Origin: Polytrichum commune | Lineage: Eukaryota; Streptophyta; Polytrichopsida; Polytrichales; Polytrichaceae | Assembly: GCA_950295325.1 (NCBI GenBank) | Contig: OX485803.1 | Coordinates: forward strand, 4,156,001 to 4,216,000 | Length of the DNA: 60,000 nt | Direction of reading: 5' to 3' | Position numbers and translations under genes: made by a program | Part shown: in pieces, positions 12,916 to 24,898 of the stretch | How the letters are laid out: each line of letters starts with the position of its first letter | Numbering within the stretch: the first letter of the stretch is position 1 | The notes under the pieces: model-generated | The model's input: only the letters and a program-made list of their open reading frames with translations | The model's database searches: none | What the model was told of the DNA's origin: nothing

Positions 12916-12990
12916 TAGATAATGGCCATTGTGGACCCAGCTTAGCGGCAGGTGGCCATGAGCCAGGTCGGATCCAATGGCCATTGTCTA
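12916..12990. other. 75-bp hairpin, about 21-bp imperfect stem
   Basis: The arm TAGATAATGGCCATTG at 12916-12931 pairs with CAATGGCCATTGTCTA at 12975-12990, and pairing continues inward for a few bases. The intervening loop is about 35 nt. It could be a tiny MITE or a small-RNA precursor; the sequence alone does not decide. Confidence 0.5.
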
Positions 12991-13162
12991 ACGTAATTTC
13001 TATCGGAAAGAGATTATTTAAAACATTGAAGAACTCACAAAAATAGAGTATTGGATCATATGATGATTTCTTAATGAGATGAGTGTGGTTGAATGTGTGG
13101 TTCACTTTATTAAACTTTGGGCGGAGAGCATAATTTTTTTCAATGAAAATTATGTCATACGT

Positions 13163-13267
13163 ATTGTATGAGGGGGAGTGCATTATGAGGAATAAGGACA
13201 TTGTGCAAAGTGGTAGCCGAGAATAGGTGTTTATATTCTCTATAATGCACTCCTCCTCATGCATTAC
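13163..13267. other. 105-bp hairpin with about 30-bp imperfect stem
   Basis: The arm 13163-13194 (core GGGGGAGTGCATTAT) pairs with 13233-13267 (core ATAATGCACTCCTCCTC) around a loop of about 38 nt. The size and arm pairing resemble a plant miRNA precursor. The arm core also resembles the TIR of the elements at 23148 and 44036, so a miniature transposon is an equally good reading. Confidence 0.5.
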
Positions 13268-14827
13268 TTAACATAAAGGTCCAAGAACATGCGGCTTTGA
13301 TTGGTTAGAAAATTATATGTCCCATCCAAAAACATAATGCATTTCAAAATACATGGGATTCACCACACAAAGTAGGCCGGGGATTCACGGCACTCATGTA
13401 TTCTTATTAGTTAGAGCCCATTCAATTTTGCGGATAAGAAGAACCATTATAAGTGCAATCTTATGTCGTCGGCTCCTTGTCTCAAGGGTTTCAAAAATAC
13501 CAAGTTTTAGTAGTTCTACATAATCCAAGTTTAATCTAACATCTAATGCAATAATACAAAGGGGCTGGACATTAAAAAAACAAAAAAGTGCCATATATGG
13601 AAGCATGTGGGTGTTACATAGATTGCCAACCCATCACTACTAGTTTGGTTATTTTTAAGAGACTAGCCTATCATTTTATTAATTCATTTGAAGCTCATTA
13701 CTCTCTTACCCAACCATCTTTGTGTGAACATGGATAGTTTGGCATTTCCACCTCCTACCTTGATTTTTTTTCAAGTTTCTTGGTTCTTCTTTCTCACTCC
13801 CACTCTCTCAGTCTCACATTCTCTCATATATATTCACCTTACAAATTACTTCACTTCCAAGTGCATATCATTTAATAAGTATATAGATATATAGGATTAT
13901 ACTTTTGAGTTGTTTACAAAATTCAAGCATCCAATTTTGATTTAAAATTTAGGGTAAAAAATATATAAATTCATTTTCAAGTGCAAGTAAGTGTATATAT
14001 ATATATACACGAAGAGGAATTGGATGAAGACGCAGCCGAATATGGATACAAAGAAGAAGAATAAGATAATGATATTGATGATGAGGGAATTAAAAATACA
14101 TTAATAGGTCCTACACCGGAAGAAGTTGCATTGAGGACGAAATAACTTTTGGAGGGGATACAAGAACAGTCTCTTAGTGAAGGAATGTTGTTGATGCAAC
14201 ATACAAATGCAATTTTGGAGAGGCTACATACTGATGTGAGAAATTTACGAAGATAAAATGCCATTCATTATCTACATCCAAATATATATTTTGAAACAAA
14301 AACAGATATCACTTCAAAATTTATCAAGCGGACAAGAGACCATATGAAGATTTATATTAACAAAAAACAATAAATAGCAAGAAAAACTAGGGGTGAATAG
14401 TAGAATATATATACTATTCATTTATGTTATATTTTAAATACATTTTTGAATAGATATATTTATGATTATTATTCTAATTTAATCATTTCAAGTATATTCA
14501 AACAAGTCTGAAAGTCTATAATACATGCCGCATTTTTTTATATCACACTGTTTAGGATTTGCAATTACCGAAAGTTTGTAATACATTCCGTGGTTATATC
14601 TGCCATACTGTTTTGGAGCATTAATTGTTTATAATGTGTACAATTTTAGAGGCATGAAATAATAGTATAATATGTATATTGTTTAGAGACTGTGAATCAT
14701 TCTCTTCATAAATTGTGCTCGTAAATAAATAATGAATATATAAAAGAGACATCATCATTTTTTAATAGGAAAGATACTCCATGTTGAAGAATTTGAATTC
14801 TACATCACAAGCTAAATAAAAATTATA
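13268..14827. other. AT-rich intergenic, no supported gene
   Basis: No intact gene was found. A plus-strand stretch at about 14009-14255 reads as an acidic peptide with two stops (for example TPEEVALRTK, then GMLLMQHTNAILERLHTDV) and may be an exon relic, without an identifiable family. Confidence 0.35.
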
Positions 14828-15968
14828 TTATGTCATACTCATGGAAGTAGTGGGAATATCGAGTACAATAATCCTCTGTTTTCTTCTCAACCTTAGCCCT
14901 AATTGAGGTGGATTTCATATTCCACAAATTTTCTTCTGCATTGAGTATATCTTGTTCATACTTCTCCCATCCAAGATTGTACCTTCAACAAAAAAAAATT
15001 GGATGTTAAAAAAAATTAAACAATAATAATACACATATACAATAACATAAAAATTTATTGAAGCCTTACTATTTAAATTCATATTATTTAAAAGAACATA
15101 CTAATAGAAAATTTCTTGGTCTTTGTGATACGTAAGCAACTCCTTCTTGAATAGCTTGTGCTCATAAGGAATGTAATTCTTAGAAAATGCCTTCACTAAA
15201 TTTGCATATTTCAATGTCCTCGTGGTTGTAATTTTTTAAGAAAAAACATCATTTGTCTCCAATGAACTTCATTTTTAGGAATTAATCAAACTCTGCCCCA
15301 TTCACTAATTTTAAGAATATCCATCTTCTTTGAATAAAAAACTACAAAAAGAGGTTTATGAAGTGATTCACGATCTTGTGCATTTTTTTCAATTTCACTC
15401 CACGAAGCCAATGTCTTCTGCCTCCAGACCTCCACTTGTTGGCTATAAATTTTTCATAGTCATTTCTCCACATCTCTCATGATCTTCGAATTCATTTTTT
15501 GTGATCTTGATTCTGATGGCGATGATTTGTTTTTAGCCTCCGTGGTTCTGTTTTCTTTATAAAGAGATTGTATTTTTTCTTCATGTGTCCACGAAGATTC
15601 TTCAAATTCTTGAATTTGTGGGTACATTTTTCATGGCAACATTCAAATGCTTGAGAAATGTCTTCATGGTCCTCCCGCCTTTGAGGAAACTAATAATGAG
15701 TTCAAAAGCTCGCAAAAGGCAAACCATCATCTACAACATACAAGAAATAAAATACAACTTTAGAATTAATTATTATAAAAAATACAAATAAAAAATATGT
15801 ATATCACCACATATTTTAATAAATGACATGTGAAATTTTCAAATACAAAACATTCATAACATTAAATTTAAAGTGGTTAAATAAGTTCTACATATTAGAA
15901 TTACCTTTTAATTCAACCGGAGTTTTAGTATGGATCCGCGAAAGTAGACCGCAGATGGTAGGGCCTAT
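14828..15968 (-). pseudogene. Relic of a C2H2 zinc-finger gene, probably transposon-derived
   Basis: Separate minus-strand blocks read as protein-like sequence. Block 15968-15905 gives TICGLLSRIHTKTPVELKG before a GTAAT donor. Block 15680-15510 gives ECCHEKC followed by THKFKNLKNLRGHMKKKY, a C2H2-like finger whose last histidine is tyrosine. Block 15222-15106 gives KAFSKNYIPYEHKLFKKE before a GTATGT donor. Block 14980-14830 gives NLGWEKYEQDILNAEENL and SHYFHEYDI. Several stops and frame changes lie between and within the blocks, and joining the last two creates a stop. I do not recognise the family beyond the finger. Confidence 0.4.
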
Positions 15969-17504
15969 GAAATGTATTTCATTATGATAGATAAGAATAA
16001 AAAATATATATATATATTTTTACAATCGGTTTTTTGGACAAAAACAACAAGATGCAAAGATGAGGTGAGGTGGACCATAACTGCTGAAGGACAATAAGAT
16101 AGTATATTTTGTGATACGGTAAAATATTCTTTGCTAGAAGTATTGTCCCCTTTCACCTTGTTTTTCATGTGGTTTGTTAAGAATAATTTTGATTTTAAAA
16201 CGTGGGTGACGTAATTTTTAATTCTGCCACGTAAATAATATTAAAACAAAACAAAACAATTTACAATCGAGGTTGTCTTATATGTCTGCATTTGCATTCG
16301 TATTTTTTAATAAACATTATAAAAAAATAAGTTTTCGTGAATATCCACGACCTTGATTTTTGTGACTTCATATGATATATTACTATACCATATTTTTATA
16401 AAAAAATGGATTTTTTAACCATCATATTAAGTTATAAGTGCATCTTCGCGAATTTTTCCCCGGCATTTGTTTTATTAAAGTCGGGTAGGGCGTAGCATTG
16501 GCTCGAAAAATAGAATTCCGAGTAAGCGATGATCCCATGCATTAGAAAACGTTAAATCTCAATATATGTATAAATATTATATATATTCAAAAATAAATAA
16601 CATATATATGAAAATAAATTTTAAAATTAAATCATTAAATCTTTTTTATGAGATTATTTATATATAATTGAATAGGCTTGATAAATTATAAAATGGATAA
16701 TATGTAATATTTTTAATAATATATAATAATATTTTTACAAAAATATATTTATCACAAGTTATATTATAATATATTTATCAGTTGTGGTGGTGGAAAAATA
16801 TTAAAATGATAAATAACACAAGATATATAGATAATTATAATTATAAAAAATACAAATCAAGATATTGAAAAAAATCCAACAAATATTTATGTATTATATG
16901 TAGGTTAAATCGAGATGAATATTTATGTAATAATATTAATAATATGTATCAAATATGAAAATGATATATAAATGCAAGTATTCATAAGATGAACAACGTC
17001 AAACAATGAAGATAAAATATGAAATATATAATAATAAGTGAAATTTAAAATTATTTTTATGTTTTAGATAATATAATATGAAGTATAAATAAATGATATA
17101 TTATTTGGAATTAGACTTGTGAGATAATATTATGAATGGAGTATAATCAAAAACTCATAATTTTTTTGCTATAGCTTATTTAATGTGTTGTAATATTTTA
17201 TGATCATCACATATTATACTATTCTAAAAATCAAATAGCACATATTAATTTTTTTCAAATAACTTTCATTATATATTTATACCAAAAAAAATTCATGACG
17301 ATAGGTTTCATTCTGATGGCTTCTTTAACATTATCATCATCCAAATGCACATTGTGTGGAGTAATTATATTTATACATGACCAACGTGGCCTTATGCAGA
17401 GTCATGTGTTTGGTGGCTCCCGAATTTATGATTCATTTGTAAGCAATCTTGGAATGTGTCTTATTATGCATTATAAATGTATATTCGTCATTGTCCTTGC
17501 ATTA
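15969..17504. other. Very AT-rich intergenic stretch
   Basis: Particularly between 16550 and 17280 the sequence is almost entirely A and T, with TATAT runs. No gene or clean repeat unit was recognised. Confidence 0.5.
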
Positions 17505-17960
17505 TTTTCATTTTCGCGAGCTTTGTTTTGTGCTTTGTAGCAAAAATGGGCAATGTGCCCTGGTTTATTACAATAAAAGCACAACCTTATGTCTTTGCTC
17601 TATTGCAATATCATGGCAACATTTTTATCTTAGGGTTTCACCTCTTTGCGCTTCCGACATCTATTGTATCAAACACATCGTCACGTAGTCCATCGTAAGT
17701 TCTTTCATCGACAACGTTTTCTTGACCTTGTTGATGTGGTCAAATAAGTCATCCCATGATGTCGTCTTACACGTGAGAAATTTACAGCAAACAAGAGGAT
17801 GTTGGACAAATTTTTCATCTTGTGATGTCGCAAAGGAAATTTCATACCTCTATGGGTCCTTTACAACTTTTGATGTGTGCAAATTGGTTGTCCATCAGAA
17901 TGAGGCCGATGATGGACATGGCCTTCTTGACCTTGGGATCCGCATTGGAAGGTAGACTTT
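17505..17960 (-). pseudogene. Ty1/copia gag relic
   Basis: The minus strand from about 17950 reads ADPKVKKAMSIIGLILMDNQ, then FAHIKSCKGPIE, matching the UBN2-type gag domain of copia elements. Near 17615-17540 it has a CCHC zinc knuckle, CFYCNKPGHIAHFC. Stops and frameshifts lie between the two. No protease, integrase or LTR was found next to it, so this is an isolated fragment. Confidence 0.6.
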
Positions 17961-18099
17961 CATTGGATCCGTCCACAATGTTCGTAAGATGCATGTGATG
18001 TCATCATACGTTCGGATATACTTTCAAAACACTCAAACTAGTTATTCTTGACCTACAATCAACCCAACCCAAATAAAAAAACAACATTTTACACTTAAA

Positions 18100-18700
18100 A
18101 TATATGTTTGTATCTTGATGTAGTAAAAATATACCCATATGCTCTCAAATAGGCCTTTTGGTCTCTATAATATGCATTTTTACCTTAAACCACTCAGCTC
18201 ATTCAAACAAAATATCCTTCACCTCAAATACCTCAAGTTAGATATTCTACACCTCAAAAGATGTCTGAAGACACTAAAATCATTCAAATAATATTATTTT
18301 CTACCTTAAATGTGCTTTACACCCTCAAATATCTCAAGTCAATTCTTCTGCACCTCAAGATATAAAAACAACATCTTCTTCGATTCAAAACACCTTGAAT
18401 GATTTCAAACAAGATCTACAACACTCAAGCCTCACAACTAAGCCTTAACCCACTTAAAACACTCAAATCATATGTTTTTGAAGTCTAAACACCTCCAAAC
18501 TTTTCAACATTCAAGCTTTTCAAGTAATGTGCTTTTCGAATCTAAACACCTGCAATTTTTTTAAATAAGCCCTTAAACACTCAAAACATTCAAATCAAAT
18601 GCTTTTGAAATCTAAACACCTTCAAACATTTCAAATAAGTTTCTCAACGCTCAAGACACTCAAATCACATGCTCTTGTATCAAACATACATTTAAGCAAA
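18100..18700. repeat. Irregular repeats rich in CTCAAA and CTAAACACCT
   Basis: Phrases such as AAACACTCAAATCA, GCTTTTGAAATCTAAACACC and TACCTCAAGTTAGATATTCT recur with irregular spacing over about 600 bp. Units are diverged and no fixed period could be read by eye. Confidence 0.4.
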
Positions 18701-19952
18701 AGCAAAAGCAAAAGCTTTAATTTTAATTTTTTTTAATAATTTAATAAATTTACAACAACCAAATGCGCCCTCGGACGCCTCCAACGCACCGACCCCTCAA
18801 GATTCACTCTACAACCTGAAAGCAATCAAATATCTAGGCATTTCACTTGCACGGTGGGCTCATAACGTATTGGAAGTCAATAAGACTAGAGATGAGATTG
18901 CACAAGTACATACACATACACAAAGGCATATGAACAATGTTTGGAGTGAGATGGTCTCAATGAACGGGTAGTGCCGGCAGTTAGTTACGAGCTAGCCGGT
19001 TGATTTTGAGAATTTCCGAATGAATTTGGAAAGTTTAGGAAGGGGTTCCGGAAGAAAATGAAGGTTTCCAGAAATGGGCCGATTAGGAAAAAAAAATGCC
19101 GGCATTTCAGCAAGCTGCCCTAGAGTATCCACGGCAAATTGCCGATTGAAATTTTTTTTTCACGGCGGGCAGCCGACCAAATATATAATTTTTAGGTAAG
19201 GTTTTCAATACTATGCATAGTTGGAGTCTTGGAGACTATGCCTTGTTGGCTTGTGATTTAGGGTTAGAGGGGCTTGTGGTTTAGGGCTCCCATTGCTTCC
19301 CGCCACAACTTTGACTCCGTAGTAGTGAAGGTTTTGTTGTTGGTTTCACAAACAAGCACTTTGGAGGTTGGACCCTAATTGTGTGAGAGAGTTGTTGTGT
19401 GGTCGTAAGCATTGTGAGTTGTTGAAGCATTTGTGAGTTGTGAAATTCTTGAGTTGTGAAACCTGTGAGAACTCTTAGAAAGCTTAGATGAGAAATCTGT
19501 GAGAACATGTGCGAACTCTTAGGAGGAGAAATCTGTGAGAACTCTTAGAAACCTGTGAGAACCTAGGAGAAATCATACACTCGAGGCAAAAAGCTTTAGA
19601 AAGCTCAGAACATGTGCGAACTCTTAGCTCAGAAAGCTTGAAAGTTGAGGCAGAAAGCTTGGATTGTGTTTGGATTCTGTTAGATTGGGAAAGCTTAGAT
19701 TGGGAGAGCCAAGAAAACTCTGTGAGCGAACTTTGTGTTGCGAAGTCCCATAACCCTTGGCTTGAACTGAGGAGGCATCCTTAAAGGGAAAAAATTACGG
19801 AGAAGGAGGAGGAGAAGGAGCGGGAGTGGCGCGGCGGGGCGGGGCGAGGCGAGGCGAGAAGTAGGTTTCGCTTGTTTTTGTTTCTTTTTTTCTTTTTCTT
19901 TTTCATTTCGTTTCTGAAGCAAAATTGTTTCTGTTTGATTTCAGGTTCTATT

Positions 19953-22178
19953 ATGGCTAAGCGGCAGAAGTTGATCAGGGACGCCTACTTTGCTAAGAGC
20001 CGCGACACTGATTCTTCCACAAGTGAGAACAACATCTCTGTTCAAAATCCCACTACAAATCGGGCTATATGGAAGGAGCAATGGGCGACTCAGTTCAAGT
20101 GGATAGACTACTCTGCTTCGGAGGGAAAAATCTTTTGTAAGATTTATAGAGAGAAAGGTGGCCGCTCTGTCTATGCCAAAGACGGATCGAAATTTTTTAA
20201 AGTCAGCGCCTTTAGAGACCATTCCCGTTCGAACGAACATCAAAGGCTTGTTTGGGCATCCACAAGCGGAGAGAAAACCATGGAAAAAGTAATTTTTGCT
20301 GGTCAGCGTGCTTGTGATGAAGCTCTACAAACCCTTTTCAAAGCCGCTTACTTCACAGGGAAGCAGTCTCTCCCGTATTCCAAATTTTCTACTCTCTGTA
20401 AATTGCTCATGTCTGTCAATGCTCCTATTACAGCTAGTATGTATCAGGATGAAAAAGCTTGCAGTGATTTGATATTTTGTATATCCATAGTAATCCAGTA
20501 GAAAATAGTTTGTAGGATTCGTAATTCTCCATTTTTTGGCATTATGGTTGATGAATCTACAGACATCAGTGCCACTGGACATCTTGTTATGTTTGCAACC
20601 ATTATAGAGGAGGGTTTGCCCATAACTGTTTTCTTGGGACTGTTGCAGTTGGATGGCGGTAAAAAAATGCAGCTTCAATTTTTGATTGTGTCATCTCCCA
20701 GTTAAAGTTGTGGGATTTGGATTTATGCAAGTTAGTGGCCTTTGGTAGTGATGGAGCCAGCAGCATGGTGGGTTCTCAAACCGGCGTTTCAACACGACTC
20801 AAAAAGGTTAATCCATTCCTCTTAGCCTGTCATTGTGTCGCTCATCGTACAAATCTTGCTGCTTTGGATGCTGCCAAAACACCGGATTGTAAGGTTATAT
20901 CCACTGAAATAGATGTTTTGATAAATTCCATTTCCAGTTTTTTTCACAAATTCAGTAAGTGCAAAGATATATTAACAACCTTGCAGGAACAATTGTTTGA
21001 TTCCAAAAAAACAATAAAGCGTTATCACAAAATTTGTTGGTTAAGTAGGTGGCAGGCAATCAGTTCCCTTTGTGATTCACTTGAATCTGTCCTCATTTTT
21101 TTTCCAAGATGTTGATGAAAGTGAAGCTGTTGCAAAGTTTGTTTTGGAAAAATTGGGTCAGTTTAAATATATTTATATTCTGTATTTTTTGGCTGACATT
21201 CTTCACTCGTTGGCTATGTTATCAAAGGTATTTCAGCTGAAGTTCGTGGATGTTACCACTGTGGGCAGTATTGTGCATACTAAAGTGGCTCAAATTCGTA
21301 TGATGTTTATTGTCGATTCTTGTGATTTGAATGTTGATGTCTTTAACGAGTCCACTGGTTTTCATGTTCTGCCTGATTACGGTCCTCACGGTGGATACTT
21401 GAAAAGGCTGCAATATGAAGTAAGAGGTTCCATGTTTCACAATTTCCATATGACACGTTTTAGGCTTGGTACTAACTTGGAAGAGGCATTGATGTTCCAA
21501 ATTTTTTTTGCACAATCTGTTTGTTTTGCCCTTGATGCACGTTTTTGTAACAATGATTTGATTTCTTGTTTTAAGATTTTGAATCCGACTAATATGCCTT
21601 CAGGGCAAGTGGGCTTGCAAAATTGGTGTGTTTCAGAATTATATACTTTGTTGTGCCATTATGGAGTAGACCGCTCACATGGAAGCTTCAAGCTTCCTCC
21701 TCTTGTCGACCAAACCGCATGTAAGCGTGAATTATTGGCCTTCAAGCTTCAATACACTACGGAATGGGGGGATAAGAATTTCAGGGATTTGTGAGGCATG
21801 ATAACTTGGAATCATGCTTTGCAAGCACGGTACCCCAACCTCCTTATTCTTGCAACATTAGCTCATGTGCAATATGTTTCTACTGCAACATGTGAGCGTA
21901 CTTTCAGTGTGCAAAATTTGATCAAAACCAAAGTTAGAAATATGTTGGATAGTAGGAATCTTGATGCAATGCTGCGAATTGCCTTGGAAGGGCCAGATGA
22001 GGGGGTGGATGACATAATTTGTGACGCTATCCCACTTTGGAAGAAAGACAGTAAGTACCGTTTTTTGTATGCTAATCCTTCTTCTTATTTGAATTCTCCT
22101 AATACAGTGAGTGTGAGTGATGTGTCTTGTTCGTTTGGTGCAATTGATGCTAACGGCAATGGTACGCAAATCTTGTGA
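19953..22178 (+). pseudogene. hAT transposase relic
   Basis: The reading starts at ATG 19953, just after a TTTCAG acceptor. It begins MAKRQKLIRDAYF, then an N-terminal zinc-finger region (IFCKIY...FRDHSRSNEH) in which one cysteine appears replaced by tyrosine. The RNase H-like core follows: GIMVDESTDISATGHLVMF, then FGSDGASSMVG and ACHCVAHRTNLAALDA. The C-terminal dimerisation region is VSTATCERTFSVQNLIKTK followed by NLDAMLRIALEGP. At least four stops or frame changes interrupt it (near 20500, 20703, 21113 and 21792). The catalytic region is recognisable but no intact transposase can be made. The family is known from ZNF862/KIAA1586-like hAT elements. Confidence 0.75.
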
Positions 22179-22249
22179 CTTTTCAATACTAACTAGCCTC
22201 CGGATAATACTTGGACCCTTTTGTGGTGCTTGTATTTTCCGAAGGCTAA

Positions 22250-22302
22250 ATCCTTAGCCCTAAACGGTAGGGGCTTTGCCAGGTTCAAATCCTGCTAAGG
22301 AT
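22250..22302 (+). other. tRNA-like fragment
   Basis: ATCCTTAG at 22250 pairs perfectly with CTAAGGAT at 22295-22302. A T-arm-like block CAGGTTCAAATCCTG precedes the 3' arm, and GGTTCAAATCC fits box B. The whole is only 53 nt and lacks a convincing D-arm and anticodon arm, so it is a relic or chance likeness rather than a working tRNA gene. Confidence 0.3.
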
Positions 22303-22627
22303 ACTATTTAGATGACAATAAATGGAGAGTGAATGCCCAAAGTAATAAATCCTAAACACTTCAAGAAAAATTGAATTAATGATAATGACACATCCACCAC
22401 CAAAATTTAAAACCGGCCACACTTTAGACCTTCCGAAAATTGCCTAAATGGAAGAAAAAAATGCCGGCTAATTGCCTAAACACATTACGAAATGGGGGCT
22501 ATCAACCGATAAATTTTGCACTATTTAGGCCACTTCCGGGAGACGTTTCAAAAATCCGAGCCACCTCAAGAAACCTCGGCAATTAGCCGGTTTCTCTACA
22601 GAACTCCCCGGACTGTAGATGGTCTCA

Positions 22628-23139
22628 TGCTCTCCTTGTTTTGATTTTTTTTATTGTTTTCTTCTTTTCATTGGTTCATACAAATAATATGGGTTATTTG
22701 AATCCCTCTTCAGATTAGCATTGTGACATTTGTAGTTAGGTTTTTGCTATGACTCAAAATAACAAACCTAGAGAACTAAGTCTCCAGGATTACTGAGATA
22801 GTGTCTATAAAGGTTAATGTTACATTGGATTAAAGATTATAAAAACAATCTAGGACTTTTCCTTCTCCATTTCTTCTTTATTGTACTTATTCTCCACTCT
22901 TATGGTTTATTTGTACTTTCTCTGTTGTGAGTGATTCCGTCCTATCTTCAAGGAATTTTCTATCACTCTACGTCTTAACCTATTTCAATCGTGAAGCTCG
23001 AAAACTTGGCAAGTTGTCATTAGTTCATAATCAGGACAACACATCCGGGGCAACGTCTTTTTAGTATCCATCTTTGTCTTAATTTGTGATGAGTTTATAC
23101 TTGCAATAATCTCAAATTAATTTCACTTAATTTACTTAC
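22628..23139. other. Intergenic, no gene seen
   Basis: AT-rich sequence between two transposons; no motif-bearing reading frame. Confidence 0.5.
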
Positions 23140-23147
23140 AATCATCG

Positions 23148-23867
23148 CTCGGGGGGTGCACTGTACTAAACATGTATGAGTATACGTGAGTGCACAAAAG
23201 GGGTATTGATTTGGACCTTGCCGTATTACGTATACATATGGTATACATGTTATAATTTATAGTTACATACATATATGGAAGGCCTTTAAAAAGTATACAA
23301 TAATTGTACTTGTATGGTATTGTTATTATACTACATATCATAAGTTTTCATATTGGATGCGGAGGAAGTTTTGTAATCGTTGGGTGCAGTATAGGGATCC
23401 AATTGACTTGATGGACCGTCCATCAAACGTGGAGATTGGTTTATGTTGGTATCAAAAAGGGGTTAACAACAAGTGGACATATGATCTTACTGATCATTTG
23501 ATGGTAGACTTAGAGACAGTAATTAATTGCATTGGCTACAATGACATATATTGGTGAATCAAATGTTTATGAGTTACATCCGGGAGATGAAAAAGTTTTC
23601 AACGACTTTGCTGATGAAAGCTAGGATATTTTGTTATACATATTATAGGGGTTGATTATTGTTCAAAAGTATATTTGTATACTTATGTTAATGACTATAT
23701 ATGAATGGATGTTTTTTTGTGTATACATATTGTCACTTGTATATTTATTGTTGCAATTGTATGTGTATTACTTCATTTCACAAAAAATAACTTGTATATA
23801 GGGGGTTTTTAGAGGATGCAGTGAACGCACGTGATTCTAGGTTTTAATGAAATGTGCACCCCCCGAG
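23148..23867. mobile_element. 720-bp TIR element with 8-bp target duplication
   Basis: Perfect 14-bp inverted repeats CTCGGGGGGTGCAC lie at 23148-23161 and 23854-23867. They are flanked by the direct repeat AATCATCG at 23140-23147 and 23868-23875. A small open frame at 23357-23557 (NRWVQYRDPIDLMDRPSN, then ends CIGYNDIYW) has no family I recognise. The subterminal block GTGCACAAAAGGGGTATT is shared with the element at 44036-44564. An 8-bp duplication fits hAT-like or P-like transposases, but the termini do not start with CA. Confidence 0.85.
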
Positions 23868-23875
23868 AATCATCG

Positions 23876-24898
23876 GGCAAGTCTTCAGAAACTATAACCT
23901 CCACCTTCATCTTCCGACAGATCTGACAATTAATCTCAAATAACATCCATCTTGTTAATACACCAAATATGTATATAATAATCATGCTATATCCCTTTAT
24001 TAGTTAACTTATACCATCCACAAAATTTGCATAAAAGGCAGTGTTATCTCACATGGTAAAGTCTCTCCTTCTGACTATGTCATCAATGCCCACGTTAACC
24101 CTTACTCATCATGCCTACTCTCTTTTCACTGACTGGCGATATGCGGCTAACTTGCCCAGGCGATATCCTATCTCATGGAATTACCGCAAGGTAAGGTCTA
24201 TAGTGGCTCAAGCCTTCAATCACGGCTATGGCCTATCACATTCTCTTGGGTACAATCTTGCCCATCCCAGGCCTCTTAGTCTGTAATGCTCATGCTCTGG
24301 CTATTCGCCTTCTCTAGACATAGCCCAAACTTCGGCTTCTCTGCTCAACTTGCCTTCTCTACACTGACTTCAGACTAAGACTAACTCCCATCACTCTTCC
24401 AGCCATTACTCAAGACGTAGTTCCATTCAAGACAACTTACTCTCATTCAAACAATTATTACCACCATCAGAATTGCATTGCACACACTGCAAGACTATTG
24501 TTCAACAAAATACTATATTCCACATATCAGTGTTCTCAGTCACAAGACACCAAATCTCTCGGTTCTTCATCTACCTATTGCTATGTTTCTCTCGAGTATC
24601 ACACTCGGAGTATGCCTAATTGCATTCAACCTCAATCACTGAGTGTTGATGCTCTACCAACCTATTGCTCTATTATGAGACTATGTTTGATTCTACATTT
24701 GAAGATAGCCTACTTGCTTTCTGCTTTGCCTCCTCCTTATGGTGACGACGGAGGAGGAGTCAGTTAGGGCCGTAACTGATTCCTAATGATAATGGCCCCT
24801 AACTACCATTTCAGACGTCATCCGTAGCCCATTTGCCGGATGAATGTCATTAAAATTCAAAAATTGCCTTACCCGGCCAAGCTATAGCCAAAAATTGG
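23876..24898. other. Intergenic, no supported gene
   Basis: Two open frames at 24041-24286 and 24498-24767 are serine/threonine-rich and compositionally biased, with no domain or splice support. The stretch is therefore left without a gene. Confidence 0.45.

Larger units (their letters stand above)
18969..22615 (+). mobile_element. hAT transposon, ZNF862-like clade, degenerate
   Basis: The left end TAGTGCCGGCAGTT and the right end (reverse complement CAGTCCGGGGAGTT) look like decayed CAGTG-type hAT termini. Both ends have CCGG-rich subterminal sequence. The transposase relic lies inside on the plus strand. An 11-bp direct repeat, AGATGGTCTCA, occurs just outside at 18949-18959 and 22617-22627 and may derive from the target site, although it does not abut the left TIR exactly. 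Confidence 0.6.

Noticed and set aside
24041-24767. Two serine/threonine-rich open frames
   Set aside because: Low complexity, no domain and no start or splice context; probably non-coding.
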